Assembly: GCA_002077065.1 (NCBI GenBank)
Contig: NAJO01000001.1
Coordinates: forward strand, 248,001-312,000
Direction: 5' to 3'
DNA from: Cryoendolithus antarcticus
Lineage: Eukaryota; Ascomycota; Dothideomycetes; Cladosporiales; Cladosporiaceae
Length of the DNA stretch: 64,000 nt
Shown: piece by piece, positions 10,230-21,145 of the stretch
How the letters are laid out: each line of letters begins with the position of its first letter
Numbering within the stretch: the stretch's first letter is position 1
Translations under genes and position numbers: made by a program
The notes under the pieces: model-generated
Databases searched by the model: none
What the model was told of the DNA's origin: nothing
Seen by the model: the letters and a program-made list of their open reading frames with translations, nothing else

Positions 10230-10676
10230 GATCGCGGTAGGTAATGGAAGGTGAGATAATGGAAACGATCTACCTACGAAGACTGATCTATCCATTGGAA
10301 CGGGAGGACGAGAAGAATGGACGTCGGCAGAAGTGCCATTGGATGCATGCCGAGGTCGAGCTGCATGACGTCTTGAGGCCTGAGGCATTTACATTTTCGC
10401 CGTTGCCATTGACTGCACCTTGCCCATAGTCAGCCTGGTTCTATGATTTGCAAGAGCTTCCTGCCACCCATCTCTCATCCTCATCATCTTACGCAGTCAC
10501 CGCTGACTGCGATGTCGCACCTTCGCCACCGCCAATAACACAGCGCTCAATCGGCCCTCATGCCAGCCATGAAACGCCTCTGCCCGCAAAGGCGCAACCC
10601 AAACACTTCGTAGTAAACATCCATGCTTTGTCAACGACTGCGTTAGCTTCGATACTGTCCGACGTTATCTCATGCA
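10230..10676. promoter_or_regulatory. Divergent promoter region, thioesterase and PH-domain gene
   Basis: 447 bp between two divergently transcribed genes. No distinct motif or RNA gene is recognised; pyrimidine-rich tracts precede the PH-domain gene. Confidence 0.45.
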
Positions 10677-11930
10677 ATGGCTGCCACCTCTCAGCCAGTG
10701 TCAGTCCCACAGGCTCGGCCGGCGGCGAGTCCTTACCCACCATTACCGAAGTCCCTCCAGAACCTCAAGCAGATTGGGCCCTTCCCCAAGACCCTCTCTC
10801 CAGTAGATCCAAACGGATCTTTTGCGTTCGATCGTCTGATCAAGACTGGTCCCCTACTCAAGCGAACCCGCAAGACGAAGACCTGGAAACCCGTCTTCGT
10901 GGTTGTCCGCCCAGGTTTGATTTCTGTGTACCGTGGACCGGAGGACCGGAACCTCAGGCATCAGATCAAGCTCAAGGAGATCACGGCTGTAGCACGGCAG
11001 CGTGATCCGAAGCGACAAGAGAGATGTGTTTTTGGAGTCTTTTCGCCGAGCCGGAACTTCCGGTTCGAGGCCGGGAGTGAGAAGGAAGCGGAGGAGTGGG
11101 TCGATGTCATTCGGCGAGAGGCGAGGATTGGAGAAGAGGAGGAGGAGATGATGGTGCAAAGTCCCACGGGTGGATCAAACCCATGGCAAGGGTTTGGACG
11201 CATTGCAGCGGACGATGGAAGTGGAGGTGCAAGCGGCGGAGGACACGGCGGAGGGTATAGCAGCTCCGACGCCGAAGTCCTCGCGAGCCCGCCATATGCT
11301 CGCAAACGAGATCGCGCTACGACGGCAGCTTCAGCTGCTAGTGCCGCACGCCGCACTTCACACGTGTCCTACAACTACTCTGGCGCCGAACACTCCTACA
11401 GCGACTTCAGCGACTCTGGCTTGACCGCCGCCGCTCGGCTGTCCTCGCTGAATCTAGCCGCGGCAGATGCTTTCCCATCAAGCGCTGCTCGCCCTGCTCT
11501 CACTCAGCGCACACCTAGCCAGCTTTCAGTGTCAGCGATCCCGCCGAGCTCACCAGCTAAGACCTCAGAACCTGCAACGCAACCCCAAGCGCAGCCTCAA
11601 TCGTCCACGAACGTTACTCTTCACTCTACTCCGATCTTACTGCTCTCCCGGCACTCGAAGCTCCGCCGTTGGAAGCGTATGCACCTCACGATCCGCCCTG
11701 TGCACCTAGCTCTGTACAAGGATGCGTCCGAGTACGAGCCACTGCTGCTAATACCTTGGAGCACGATCATCGATGTTGTCGAGATTGATCCTGTAAGCAA
11801 AAGTAAGCAATTCTGCCTGCAGGTCATTGGGGAGGACAGGAGTTGGCGATTCTGTGCGCTTGACGTGGATGGTCGGGAGAAGGTGCTTAGTGTCTGCAAG
11901 GGACTAGGAAAAGGCAAGGGTAGGGGCTGA
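10677..11930 (+). CDS. Dual PH-domain protein (Opy1-like)
   Basis: A single exon of 417 residues. A first pleckstrin-homology domain spans about residues 52-148: GPLLKRTRKTKTWKPVFVVV at its start and a closing helix EKEAEEWVDVIRRE. A Ser/Gly/Ala-rich disordered linker follows. A second PH domain spans about residues 315-410, from LLLSRHSKLRRWKRMHLTI to DGREKVLSVCKG. Two PH domains separated by a disordered linker is the layout of yeast Opy1, a phosphatidylinositol-4,5-bisphosphate sensor that modulates PIP 5-kinase. The basic residues of the beta1-beta2 loop (KRTRKTKTWK; KLRRWKR) in both domains support phosphoinositide binding. The Opy1 comparison rests on layout; the PH domains themselves are secure. 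Confidence 0.85.
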   Translation: MAATSQPVSVPQARPAASPYPPLPKSLQNLKQIGPFPKTLSPVDPNGSFAFDRLIKTGPLLKRTRKTKTWKPVFVVVRPGLISVYRGPEDRNLRHQIKLKEITAVARQRDPKRQERCVFGVFSPSRNFRFEAGSEKEAEEWVDVIRREARIGEEEEEMMVQSPTGGSNPWQGFGRIAADDGSGGASGGGHGGGYSSSDAEVLASPPYARKRDRATTAASAASAARRTSHVSYNYSGAEHSYSDFSDSGLTAAARLSSLNLAAADAFPSSAARPALTQRTPSQLSVSAIPPSSPAKTSEPATQPQAQPQSSTNVTLHSTPILLLSRHSKLRRWKRMHLTIRPVHLALYKDASEYEPLLLIPWSTIIDVVEIDPVSKSKQFCLQVIGEDRSWRFCALDVDGREKVLSVCKGLGKGKGRG

Positions 11931-12120
11931 GAGCGTGGACTGTGGATCACACATTTATCCAAGGGTAGTCAAGGTTGACTGTAAGTGGCTAATGCATTGA
12001 TACAACCAGAGTCTCTGCGGCGCCAGTGTTGCAAGCTCATGAAAGCATAGCAAAGAAACTCTTCGAATCCTGCCACCCCTCCCGGGGCTACTGCGTTCGA
12101 CAACATCATCCTATGAAACC

Positions 12121-13218
12121 TTAAAGATCCGACTTTGGCTGCACGATCAAGCCAGGATGCTTAGGAACCACATCGTGGTAAGGCTTACGCTTCGCCAACT
12201 CCGCCGTACCGAGTGCACCTGCATATACCGGATCAACCTCATCGTCAATCAATGCGGGTGTCTGTCCAAGCATATGCAGCACCTCCGCAACCACCTCCCG
12301 GAGCTGAGCATCTTCTGCGAAGTCCCCGTAGTAGATCAGCTTCGTGACGTTGTGCGAAACACGAGGAAGCAACGACTTCAGTAGTTGCACGCGCACCTTG
12401 TCCCAATACTGTTGATCATCCGCATGGGCGTGCTTGAAGTCTCTCCCAAGGTCGCGCGTTGGGAAACCATACCACCAGCTGTTGTACGCGGTCCAATAGT
12501 CGGCCGTGCGAGTGATCTCGAGCTCACTTGCATAGTAGCCGATGAGATAGTAGACGTCTTCTGGTGGTGGTCGGGTGCCGTTTGTGCAATTCTGGTTCGC
12601 TGTGTAGGGGTGGCAAAGACACAGTCCGTGGCCGGCTACGATGGATTTCTCAACAAAGATCAACGGCTCTCCCATGACCGCGTCACGCGACAGCATCTGG
12701 AGGTACTCAATACCCGCTGCCCTGAAGGCGTCTTTGAGAATGGCGTCTATGGAAGACTCGCCGTAGTGGTGTACCTGATTTTGGCCAGCCAGACTCACAG
12801 CGGCTGCTCTGATCGGCTCGCCGAGTCGTGCAGCTCCCACTTCGACAAGGGATCGGATCATCTTGTCTAAGATCGCCTGGCTGGCGGTCGTAAGGGGCTC
12901 ATCATCGAGTCCAGGGTAGATCGGGTTGACGCAGAGCCAGAAGATCAGGTCATGCCATGCTCCATCTCCGCTCACTCGACCAAGCGCGATGTTGGAGCCA
13001 TTTGCGTACGAGACCGCAACAGCACTGGTGGAAATCAGCGACGTAGTCTTTTATGTTTGTACTACTGGCTGAGGTGCTCACGCATAGTTTGGAGTAAAGT
13101 GAGGTCCAATGGCGTATTCCTGACGGTTTGGCACGACTGCTGCACGCGCGATGCTGCTCAGACGGAACAGGAGCAGTAAGTTCACAATGATCTGAACTGG
13201 GTTGCGGTGAAGTTGCAT
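12121..13218 (-). CDS. Secreted protein, possibly a degenerate actin/Hsp70-fold protein
   Basis: Two exons on the minus strand, 13218..13082 and 13024..12121, with a 57-bp intron (donor GTGAGC, acceptor CACCAG). The product is 346 residues. The first exon opens with a clear signal peptide, hydrophobic IIVNLLLLFRLSS ending at Ala-Arg-Ala. There are N-glycosylation sequons (NGS, NCT, NGT, NVT) and a Cys-rich turn LCLCHPYTANQNC. Near the C-terminus the segment DPVYAGALGTAELAKR resembles the adenosine-motif helix of fungal actin/Hsp70-like ATPase proteins, and KLIYYGDFAEDAQL could be the strand before it. The N-terminal phosphate loop of that fold is not convincingly present, so ATP binding is doubtful. 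Fungal relatives are annotated as hypothetical; the fold suggestion is inference. Confidence 0.68.
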
Positions 13219-13762
13219 GGTGTAAAGGCTGCCCTAGGCTGAGCCGCGGTCATAGACGGGGCAATCAGAGACGAGCTCGTGGTCTTTTAGTCAACGAATC
13301 CTGTTTATATAGCCCACTCTGAAACGCCAGTGTTGCCGCCCGATGTCTTTACTGCGCCGCCTGCATGCATAAGAATTGCATATCGCAGTACGGCGCTCAC
13401 GTCTGCACCACTTGTGACTCGGCGGTCACAGTGTGCGACAGATGAGCAGAAATAACTACAACATCACCTTTTGCTTTCCTTCTCCTCATGATTACACATA
13501 GTCATTTGTATTATGGGAGAAGGCACTCCCGTGCTAGCGCGTAATGATCTCCACCATGAAGTCAAGCCCTACCACGCGTTGGACCCTGTTCGGTACCTAC
13601 ATGTAAGTTACCTACTTAGCATACTTGCATGTATTTTCATCCCTAAATTACATTCACACTTGGTCCATCAACCTTCCTATCCACAGCAATGCTTTGTGTT
13701 GAATCTCAAAGACTCGAGACTCATCTTGGAGGATAGATTGACCTTCTCGCTCGACTCAATGG
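13219..13762. promoter_or_regulatory. Divergent promoter region with possible spliced leader upstream of the ArAE gene
   Basis: 544 bp between two divergent genes. A GTAAGT at about 13602 and a CCACAG near 13686 could bound an intron of about 85 bp in the 5' leader of the transporter gene. A short upstream frame starts at 13513. The transporter start is preceded by an overlapping out-of-frame ATG (ATGGATG, at 13759 and 13763). Confidence 0.4.
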
Positions 13763-16700
13763 ATGCCAAAGATGTCACGTACAGACGATCGAAACGAGCA
13801 TGCTCCGACAGACCACCCCATCGATGGCCCAACGACTGAGTCCACAAAGAGCCAGCGTCTTTTAGCCAGAGCGAAGGCGCTATGGACCAAGACAGGTATC
13901 ACCTGGCCAGTGTACAAGCTGATGTTCAAGGGGGCATTGGCGCCGACCATTGCCACTGCCCTTTTCCAGGCAGACTCCTACTCAACAACTTTCACTACTG
14001 TTGGCTATCTCACGGGCATAATGGCGATCCTCTCGATAGTGATACAGCCGCGGGCAAAGTTCCTCCAGACGATGCTCATCAACGTGCTATTCGTCTGCAT
14101 CGCAGCAGCTGTCGTGATCCTGGCTTTCTACTGTTGTGTGCAGGCACGTCTACACTCCGTCGAGGCAGTCGAGCCTGGGAATGGCGGTTCAGGCACGAGT
14201 GGTACCGCAGCTCAAGGAGCTCAGACAGCTCCCTACAACTCGTCCGCATCGGCAGTCGCTGGAGTATGGCTAATGGTGCTCGTCTATACATGGGCGACTG
14301 TGCGAGCAGCAAAACCACAATTCATGATACCTACGATCGCAGCATCGATCATCACGAACGTTGGTCTTGTCTACGCGCCTCAATTCTCGACCATGACACA
14401 AGCCGAAGCCTTCGTGAAGAAGTTGATGAGTGCGATCTTCACAGGCTTTGGCATCGGCACAGGTGTTTCACTATTCATCTTTCCTGCCACGAGTCGCAAG
14501 GTGGTCTTCAATGACTTCGCAACATACATAACTAGCATGCGATCTGCACTTGCAGCCAATATGACATACATGCACTCCCTTGAGGACAGTGACATGTTCA
14601 CGTTCACGCGGACCGAAACAGCACGGCATCGACTAGTGCAAAGCCCTGAAGCGCAGGCGGTGAAGGCGAAGATGTTAGCTTTGTCTGGTCTTCATGCCAA
14701 GCTCACTGGAGACCTCCCCTTCGCGAAGCGAGAAGTCGCTCTTGGTAGTCTTGGGCCGGATGACCTGCAGCAGATCGCCAAGCTTCTACGCATGATCATG
14801 CTGCCATTGCTAGGACTGAGCTGTCTTTCTGATATCTTCGAGCGAATCACCGAGGAACGCGGCTGGGGTGATGTTCCAGTCGATCTACCTGAAGACACTG
14901 CTGCTCCAGAAGTAGGGACAAAGATGCGTGCGGTTCTAGAGTGGCATGAGCTTACGAGGAAACTTCGTGAACCATTCTCGGACATTGCTGAAACGATTGA
15001 TCAGGGTCTTGAGCATGTTGGTCTAGTCTTGAGCCCAAGGAAGCCCAGCCAGCAGACAGATCTGACAGAAGACTTGGAAGCGAAAGACACCCAACCTCGA
15101 CCAGGCAGCAAGGAATTTGGCACATACTTGGATCGCAGAACCAGTACATTCCACGAGCAGAAGCAAGACATGCTGAAACTCTGGTGCTCTGTGAAAGGTA
15201 TAGAACTTCCAGGTGGCTTCTTCACGGATCCGGACGTGACGGCAAAGTTCCAAGACCCCGAGTGGCTACGTCTCGATCATGACTCTGAGGTACGCCGGAG
15301 GAGTCGACGTCAGCTGTATATATGCTTGTACATGGAGTTCTTGCTCTGGTCTATCGGGCGTCGAGTGTATGACCTAGTGGCATTCGTCGAGCATAAGCGA
15401 CAAACGGGCAAGCTGAACAAAAGGCGACTCGTGGTTCCGGGTAGCAAGCGCTTGCGCAAATGGGCAGTCAGCCTTTTCCGTCGGGATGCTGACACCAGGG
15501 ACGATCAGCAGATCGAAGGCAATGATCAGATGACTACGGTGTACCTTGGCGAAGCCTTCGGCAAGAAGAAGGATCCCATGCATCTTCCGCCACATAATGC
15601 TTGGGAGAGGTTCAGCGACAAGCTTCGCCGCATTCCAGCCTTTCTATCCTCGCCTCCGTCCGTATTTGGGTTCCGTGTTGCGTGCGCTACTATGTGTGTC
15701 GCCATTATTGGCTATCTTCACGACACCCAGACGATGTACACGAAAGAAAGGCTGTTCTGGGCGCAGATCATGGTGGCTATTGGAATGCAGCCGACGGCTG
15801 GGCAAGGTCTACGGAACGCCATGTTACGCATACTCGGGACTGGAGTCTTCATGCTAGCGTCTTTGGTCTGCTGGTACATTGTGGATACAAAGACTGCGGG
15901 CGTTATCGTCTTCTACTTCCTCTTCATCCACGCCGGTCCGTACATCATCGTGAAGTATCCCACACTCACTACCTTGGGCATGATTGGGCCGATAACCATG
16001 ACCTTGATCATAGGTACGTTGCATTAACCTGGCATAACCGCTTTGTGCTGACATCGATAGGGTACGCGCTCCAGGTTCGCAAGGTGGGCGTCGAAGCAGC
16101 GATCTCGAACGGTCAAGCCTACCACCCCGTCTACGTGCTCGGCCCGCTTCGATTGGCGACAGTATCAGGTGGACTGTTCCTTGGCTGGCTCTGGACGGTC
16201 TTCCCCTGGCCCATCAGCGAGCACTCTGAGCAACGCAAGAATCTTGGCTCAGCGCTATATCTCCTGGCGAACTACTACTCAGTCATGCACGAGACAGTAC
16301 GAGCCCGACTTCGCGGCCTTGATGATGACACTACTATCAAAGGCTCTGTCTCTCAGCGGCTCGATAAGGCTCGCCGTACGCTGTATGGCAAGTGCAACCT
16401 GGTTCTCTCAGGCATGCGCCTGAGGTCCGCGGTAATCAAGTATGATGTGCCCATAGGCGGCAGGTTCCCGAGCCAGCAGTTCCAAGACATCATAGAGTCC
16501 ATGCAAAGTACTCTCAACTTCATGGTCCTCGTGAGTTTTGCGTCTACATCCTTCACCGAGATGCAAAGCTCGGGTCCTTCCACCAGTAGCTCCGAGTGGC
16601 TACACACCTTCCGCAGACTGATCGGAGAGACGAACGTCACGAGCCAGTCCATCACGACATTGCTGTCTCTCATGTCAGCTTCAGTGACCAACGGGCAAGC

Positions 16701-17022
16701 TCTCCCGCCATACCTGCGCGTTCCGGAGCCATTCCAGTATAGCCAGCGACTTGACGAGATGGATGCCGACTTGCTCAGCGTACGGCACATTGCCGAGCCA
16801 GGATATGCGAGTTTTGCTGTAGTACAGATTGGCACGAAGTGCATCATCGATGATCTGAAGAAGCTGTTGGCACAGGTCAAGGATCTGGTTGGAGAGCTGG
16901 ACTTCTCGTACCACGTTATTTCCACCAAAGATGGTGCTGCGAACGAGAGTGAGGAGACGTTGACTTACACGAAGAGCAACCCGCCGACGGGTCAGGGCCA
17001 GAACGGCGCTACCAAGACTTGA
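13763..17022 (+). CDS. ArAE/FUSC-type membrane transporter with DUF2421 domain
   Basis: Two exons, 13763..16013 and 16061..17022, joined across a 47-bp intron (donor GTACGT, acceptor GATAG), giving 1070 residues. The N-terminal part (about residues 45-230) has six hydrophobic segments, starting GALAPTIATALFQAD and including MAILSIVIQP. This is the fungal putative ER transporter 6TM N-terminal domain (ArAE_2_N). A long soluble region follows, then a second membrane block (about residues 630-790: VFGFRVACATMCVAIIGYL, MQPTAGQGLRN) of the FUSC type. The C-terminal ~250 residues form the DUF2421 region. The family is related to aromatic-acid exporters and to yeast and fission-yeast proteins linked to brefeldin A sensitivity. 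The substrate is unknown. Confidence 0.88.
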
Positions 17023-17280
17023 TGGATCTGGTTCAGTACCTTTGCTCAGGCTTTGTAGCGCTGTAAATTACAGTTTGGAATGGTTTCGACCCATGTCACT
17101 TCAAGTACCCGAAGCTATTGGCCGAAGCGTATGTGAAGTTCCAGCCATTCAGCTTCGACATAAGACTGACTACCTGGGTTTTGCGATGGGATTCAAAGTT
17201 TCTCGATAACAACCAAGACTACCTGGATAACAGCTATGGCTGACATCCGAGTCCTTCTATGCGAGCTGCCCCGCAATCCA

Positions 17281-18291
17281 CTACAGATCGCCTTCCACGC
17301 TCTCTACGACGTCCTCCTCAGCCTTCTGCACGACCTCGATTTTGTCGTCCGTTTCAGCATCCTCGCGAGCTTCGCTGACATTGTTCGGGTGGCTTTGACG
17401 CTGCACCTGTGCCCCATCGAGCACCTTTTGGACCACCTCAGTCATGAGCGCTCGGAGCTCATCGACGCTCATCTTGATGACCACAGCTTTGGGTGCCGAC
17501 GCATTGCTAATACCGTGCTGCCCGTGGCTCGTCATGACGGCAGCAGGCGCAGGCGTGGACATGATGAGCATCGGATCCACTGCCTCGGGTGAAGGCGTGC
17601 AAACTCGCGACCGACCGAAGCGTGGTGACTCGTGGACCGGCTCGAACGGGAAGTGCGACATCGGAGGTGGTGTTGTATGCTGAATGGGCACACTGGTCGG
17701 CGCCAGGCCGTAAGGCTGCGTGTGAGAGCGACGAAGGTGGTAGCGGTTTGCTACTCGTGGCGATTGCATCTGCGTGCGAATGTATGACGGAGGGCGACTG
17801 CTTGACTTCATACGCTTCGCTGCATGGTGGTACGAGGACTTGGGCGCCGGGGTACCGAGCTTGTGGCCGTCGCGGTGAAAGATCACGCCTGCGTCCGGAT
17901 TCTGCTGACGGTGATGTAGCATACCGCCATCAGGTGGCTCGGAGACCGAGCGGCGGTGAGAGTTGGAGTATTGGTGTTTTAACAGCGAGGCAATGAAGGG
18001 TGCCGGAGTGTTTTCGATGTACTGAAAGGAGGGCGATTCCGTACTTGAGCCGAAGTCTGGGTAGAAGCTCAGCGATGAGTCGGGTGTATATGTCTGATCG
18101 AGGCCGAAAAGGTCGGTATTCGAATTGCCGAAGTCGAGAGGATCACGGCTGTCATTGTCGAGGCCGTTGCTGAATTCGTTGTTGAAGTCATGGATAGTGG
18201 TCAAGTCGATGCTGCGGCGATTGCTTTTGCTGTCGAATGTCGTGTCGAGAGCGGAGTCCGAGAAAGGCGAATTTGCCACATCGCAGGACAT
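17281..18291 (-). CDS. Disordered protein of unknown function
   Basis: A single exon of 336 residues from the ATG at 18291. The open frame continues upstream, but that extension looks like leader sequence. The protein is Ser/Pro/His-rich and mostly disordered. Visible segments are RRSVSEPPDGG (a possible 14-3-3 or basophilic-kinase site, RRSVS), basic patches KRMKSSSRPPS and RYHLRRSHTQ, and PRFGRSRVCTPSPE. One predicted helix near residue 275, VVIKMSVDELRALMTEVVQKVL, is followed by an acidic C-terminal tail. The short conserved helix plus disordered body is typical of fungal nuclear or regulatory proteins, but I do not recognise a family. It converges with the ArAE gene 258 bp away. Confidence 0.6.
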   Translation of the reverse strand: MSCDVANSPFSDSALDTTFDSKSNRRSIDLTTIHDFNNEFSNGLDNDSRDPLDFGNSNTDLFGLDQTYTPDSSLSFYPDFGSSTESPSFQYIENTPAPFIASLLKHQYSNSHRRSVSEPPDGGMLHHRQQNPDAGVIFHRDGHKLGTPAPKSSYHHAAKRMKSSSRPPSYIRTQMQSPRVANRYHLRRSHTQPYGLAPTSVPIQHTTPPPMSHFPFEPVHESPRFGRSRVCTPSPEAVDPMLIMSTPAPAAVMTSHGQHGISNASAPKAVVIKMSVDELRALMTEVVQKVLDGAQVQRQSHPNNVSEAREDAETDDKIEVVQKAEEDVVESVEGDL

Positions 18292-18902
18292 GCTGAAGGG
18301 AAATGGTGGGTTAATTGTTGCACTGCAGGAGGCTGTATGACCAGTCCGCAGCAGATCGCGGTATATGTGCGTGAACATGAGTTCGCAGAAGCGTTCGCAT
18401 GAGCTTGCATGGGTCATGCCCCTGTTTCTTTGTCTGTCGACCCGGATGTCGAAAGGTAAGATATGCATCGAAGATTTCACTTCGGGAAAGTCTGATTTCC
18501 GCCATCGACTAAGATTACTCAGAGGTCACCCTCGCTCCGCATTCACCATACTTCCCGGACTTCCGAGCTCTTGAGCTTGTGGCCACGTACGTCCTTGGGC
18601 GGACAAGAGCTGAACGCAGTGACTGATCGCCTGTCACGCAGTCCCTCGTTTACGGGCGATGATCGATGTCTCAAGTGCAACGGGTAGCCGCGTCGAGCCT
18701 ACGACATGCTCATCTCCAAGACCTCCATGTGTTCGCGCAGCTTCCCGATGCAAGGCGGTGCAAGTCTCGCCACCTGCATCGAGAAGCAAGTCTCGCCTGC
18801 TGTCTCAAACATGCTTGCATTTGATCCCAGGTGCCTGGACCAGCAGCTCATTTCCCGAGTGATCGAAATGCATCCCTCACACTCAGCCGCTTTCACTCAA
18901 CC
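18292..18902. other. Intergenic, no gene seen
   Basis: 611 bp between two minus-strand genes. It includes the promoter of the gene at 17281-18291. No RNA gene, repeat or convincing frame is seen. Confidence 0.5.
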
Positions 18903-19436
18903 TCAATCATCGTCATCATCCCTCTTCTTTCCCCAATTCACCACTTCATAGATCTGATCCATAATCATATCCCCAAATCCCTTCCCAACATCCAATGCCT
19001 CTTGCACATCCTTGTCCCGCTCCACCACCCAATCCTTCGAGTCTCTCGCTGCCTGAACCTCAGCCGTGACGCTTGGTCCGTTCTCCGCCTTCACGGTTCG
19101 CAAAGCCTCCTGAGTATGCTGTCTCACTACATCTGGTACAGCAGATGACGTCTCATCTATTCGTGGCACTGAATGGACTCCCACATGTGTGCCGCGCCCG
19201 GAGAGATGCTGCAGTATTGATCGGTGCGTCGACTCGCGGACCAGGTAGTTGATTGAGTATACTGACGTCCCGCCCAGTGTCAAGGTGAAGAGGTCGAGTT
19301 TACGCGGAGGTAGCAGAGCTATCAAGGGGCAAGCTATTGCGGTGGCTAAGGCGACATTGTGCAATGTTCGGGCATAGTCCGCTGCTGCTGCTGCTTGTGC
19401 CGCAGCATTGGGCGGAGGAGGTTGGGGTGTCGACAT
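18903..19436 (-). CDS. Small two-helix membrane protein (fungal family often labelled 'rhomboid family')
   Basis: 177 residues from the ATG at 19436. After an Ala/Pro-rich start there are two hydrophobic segments, HNVALATAIACPLIALLPP (about 28-46) and LFTLTLGGTSVYSINYLV (about 51-68). A soluble, helical, charged C-terminal half follows, ending KKRDDDDD. Similar short fungal proteins carry the label 'rhomboid family membrane protein', but the rhomboid catalytic GxSG and His are absent and only two helices exist, so protease activity should not be assumed. It is possibly mitochondrial or ER. The ATG at 19472 is in frame and would add 12 residues; the shorter form is preferred. Confidence 0.68.
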   Translation of the reverse strand: MSTPQPPPPNAAAQAAAAADYARTLHNVALATAIACPLIALLPPRKLDLFTLTLGGTSVYSINYLVRESTHRSILQHLSGRGTHVGVHSVPRIDETSSAVPDVVRQHTQEALRTVKAENGPSVTAEVQAARDSKDWVVERDKDVQEALDVGKGFGDMIMDQIYEVVNWGKKRDDDDD

Positions 19437-19654
19437 CGGATTATGTGACAGCTTCCGAGCGGACTTGAGCAATTTGAAACTGATTCGGAAGAGCGATGTT
19501 CGCTGGAGCTCAATTCGAAGGCTTGGAGGCTTGGGAGTTCGTGAAATCGCCGGGCATTGACTCGATGTAGTACGTCAACACGATTTAGGGAGCCCCGAGA
19601 TTGATATTGGTATATAATTTATATCAAGTCAACCGGCTTTACCCGCATGGGTTA

Positions 19655-19750
19655 GGCAATGTAGCAAAGTGGTTACTGCGATTGACTCGAATGTCCTGTA
19701 CACGATATCAATTCCCTTCGGGGGCGTAGGTTCGAATCCTGCCATTGTCG
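19655..19750 (+). tRNA. tRNA-Ser (anticodon CGA) with a 15-nt intron
   Basis: Folded by eye. The acceptor stem pairs GGCAATG (19655-19661) with CATTGTC (19743-19749), one G-T pair, and the discriminator base is G at 19750. The D stem is GCA/TGC, and the D loop contains AGTGGTTA. The anticodon stem is ATTGA (19681-19685) with TCAAT (19708-19712). The anticodon is CGA at 19688-19690, and the intron is 19692-19706, just 3' of position 37, where eukaryotic tRNA introns always sit. A long variable arm (CCC..GGG) marks a class II tRNA. The T arm is GTAGG-TTCGAAT-CCTGC. The long variable arm, the G discriminator and the CGA anticodon agree on serine (codon UCG). Confidence 0.93.
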
Positions 19751-20035
19751 CGTCTCGTCCTTGATGAGACCAGGCTTTTGTTTCCGTCTTGCCCATCGCT
19801 CCCAACGGTCGAATATCAAGGTCGTATGTGCGTGAGGCTCTCTGTTGCATGGCCGGCTGGATCTCTCCGCTATTTTGAGTTCGATAATATCACTTCAAGT
19901 TTTAGCTGATGATACTTACGTCTTCCATTCCTCTTACCACTAGGGAAAAGCGTATCCAACACGATCAATGATTCCAACGACATAAAAGAGCACTGCGCCA
20001 TCAAGGATGACAGGAGTGTGGTACATGGGAAATGC

Positions 20036-21145
20036 TCAACGCTGCGAGGCCTTCTCGTTTGCCAAGTCATCGAGCAGCTTCCGCAGCTCCCCTGCACGCT
20101 CACCATCATAATATGGAATAATGTCTGCCACCCAAGGATCATCCTCTGCGCCTGCTGAGTTCAAAGGGTAATGAAGAGGCTTGGACGACCCGGCTCGCGT
20201 CTTCGGGCCTTGCCCGACGTTCGGGAAAAGCTGCATCGAATCAGTCACGAGACGAATCAAGAGTCCATCCAGGCAACGGCAGACCTTACTCGTTCTGAAA
20301 CGACCCGTTCGGAACGCAACACCACTCATGAATACTACCACAGGTCCGGTATCCTACTCATGTCAGTGCGCGTGCTGGACTCCACTACGATGCGACTTAC
20401 TGTTTTCTTGTACTTGTTCCAGGTCTGATCGCTACCTTGCCTCCACCAGCTTGCAGAAGCCGACGCCTGCGCGACATTGACGGTTTGTATGTCCATCCCA
20501 ATGCGCGCACATGAGGTCTCCGACCGCAGGACGGCGAGTGCACAACTGTCTACGACATACGTCGAAGTGATGAGCCACAGCGTGCGGCGCTCTTCCGATA
20601 ATTCCGTCTCCCAGTCTGCCAATAGCTTCTGCATATTTCGTGGCTTCTTCACCCATTGATATGCCAGCGAATCTCGCTCGAGCTGGTGACTGTTCACTAC
20701 GCCCTCGCTGAGCAATACAGCGCCGGCGCCGCGACCAGTGCGAAAATTCATGCTAAATTTGCCGAGCACTGGGGCGCCCGGTACGCTACAGTCATCAGAT
20801 CTTGGGCACGAGAGAGAGCTCCACCAAGGACACTGACCTTGCACCAGCCTCGACGGCTGTACTAATATCTGTTACGCTCGCAGAATACTTGATCGGCCAC
20901 TCGATGCCATCTTGCGACACAATACGCAAGGCATCTGTGGGCGGGTCCCAGCCCTCTGCTGCCAGTTCACTTGGCTCAGCGTCACCCAAGTGCACAATTG
21001 GCCTCCACTGTCGAGTTTCGGTAAAGTACCCGCATGTTCCAGGCTTCATATGGTTCTCCCCGACCTTGAAGTACAATGCACGACCTTCACCTTGATTACG
21101 AAGTTGCTCAATGTAGACTTCATCCAACCTATCGGCAGCCATCAT
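20036..21145 (-). CDS. Uncharacterised 318-residue protein, possible gasdermin-like pore former, divergent from the caspase/DUF2235 gene
   Basis: Four exons on the minus strand: 21145..20838, 20785..20401, 20353..20285 and 20230..20036. Introns are 52, 47 and 54 bp, with donors GTCAGT, GTAAGT and GTCTGC. The last intron is in frame, so its removal is the least certain step. There is no signal peptide or long hydrophobic helix. The order of elements is: GRALYFKVG, KPGTCGYF, VPGAPVLGKFSMNF, GAGAVLLSEGVV, a helical stretch around QWVKKPRNMQKLL, RRTLWLITSTYVV, and finally GPVVVFMSGVAF. Related fungal proteins are annotated as hypothetical. The order (amphipathic strands, a helix, an LxxVT-like strand and a terminal strand like the gasdermin LAFRV element) resembles gasdermin N-domains. 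That is an inference from layout, not an established homology. The C-terminal ~65 residues are acidic and disordered and could be a removable tail. Confidence 0.7.

Noticed and set aside
18903..19436. Rhomboid protease
   Set aside because: Although related proteins carry that label, only two membrane helices exist and the catalytic Ser and His motifs are missing.
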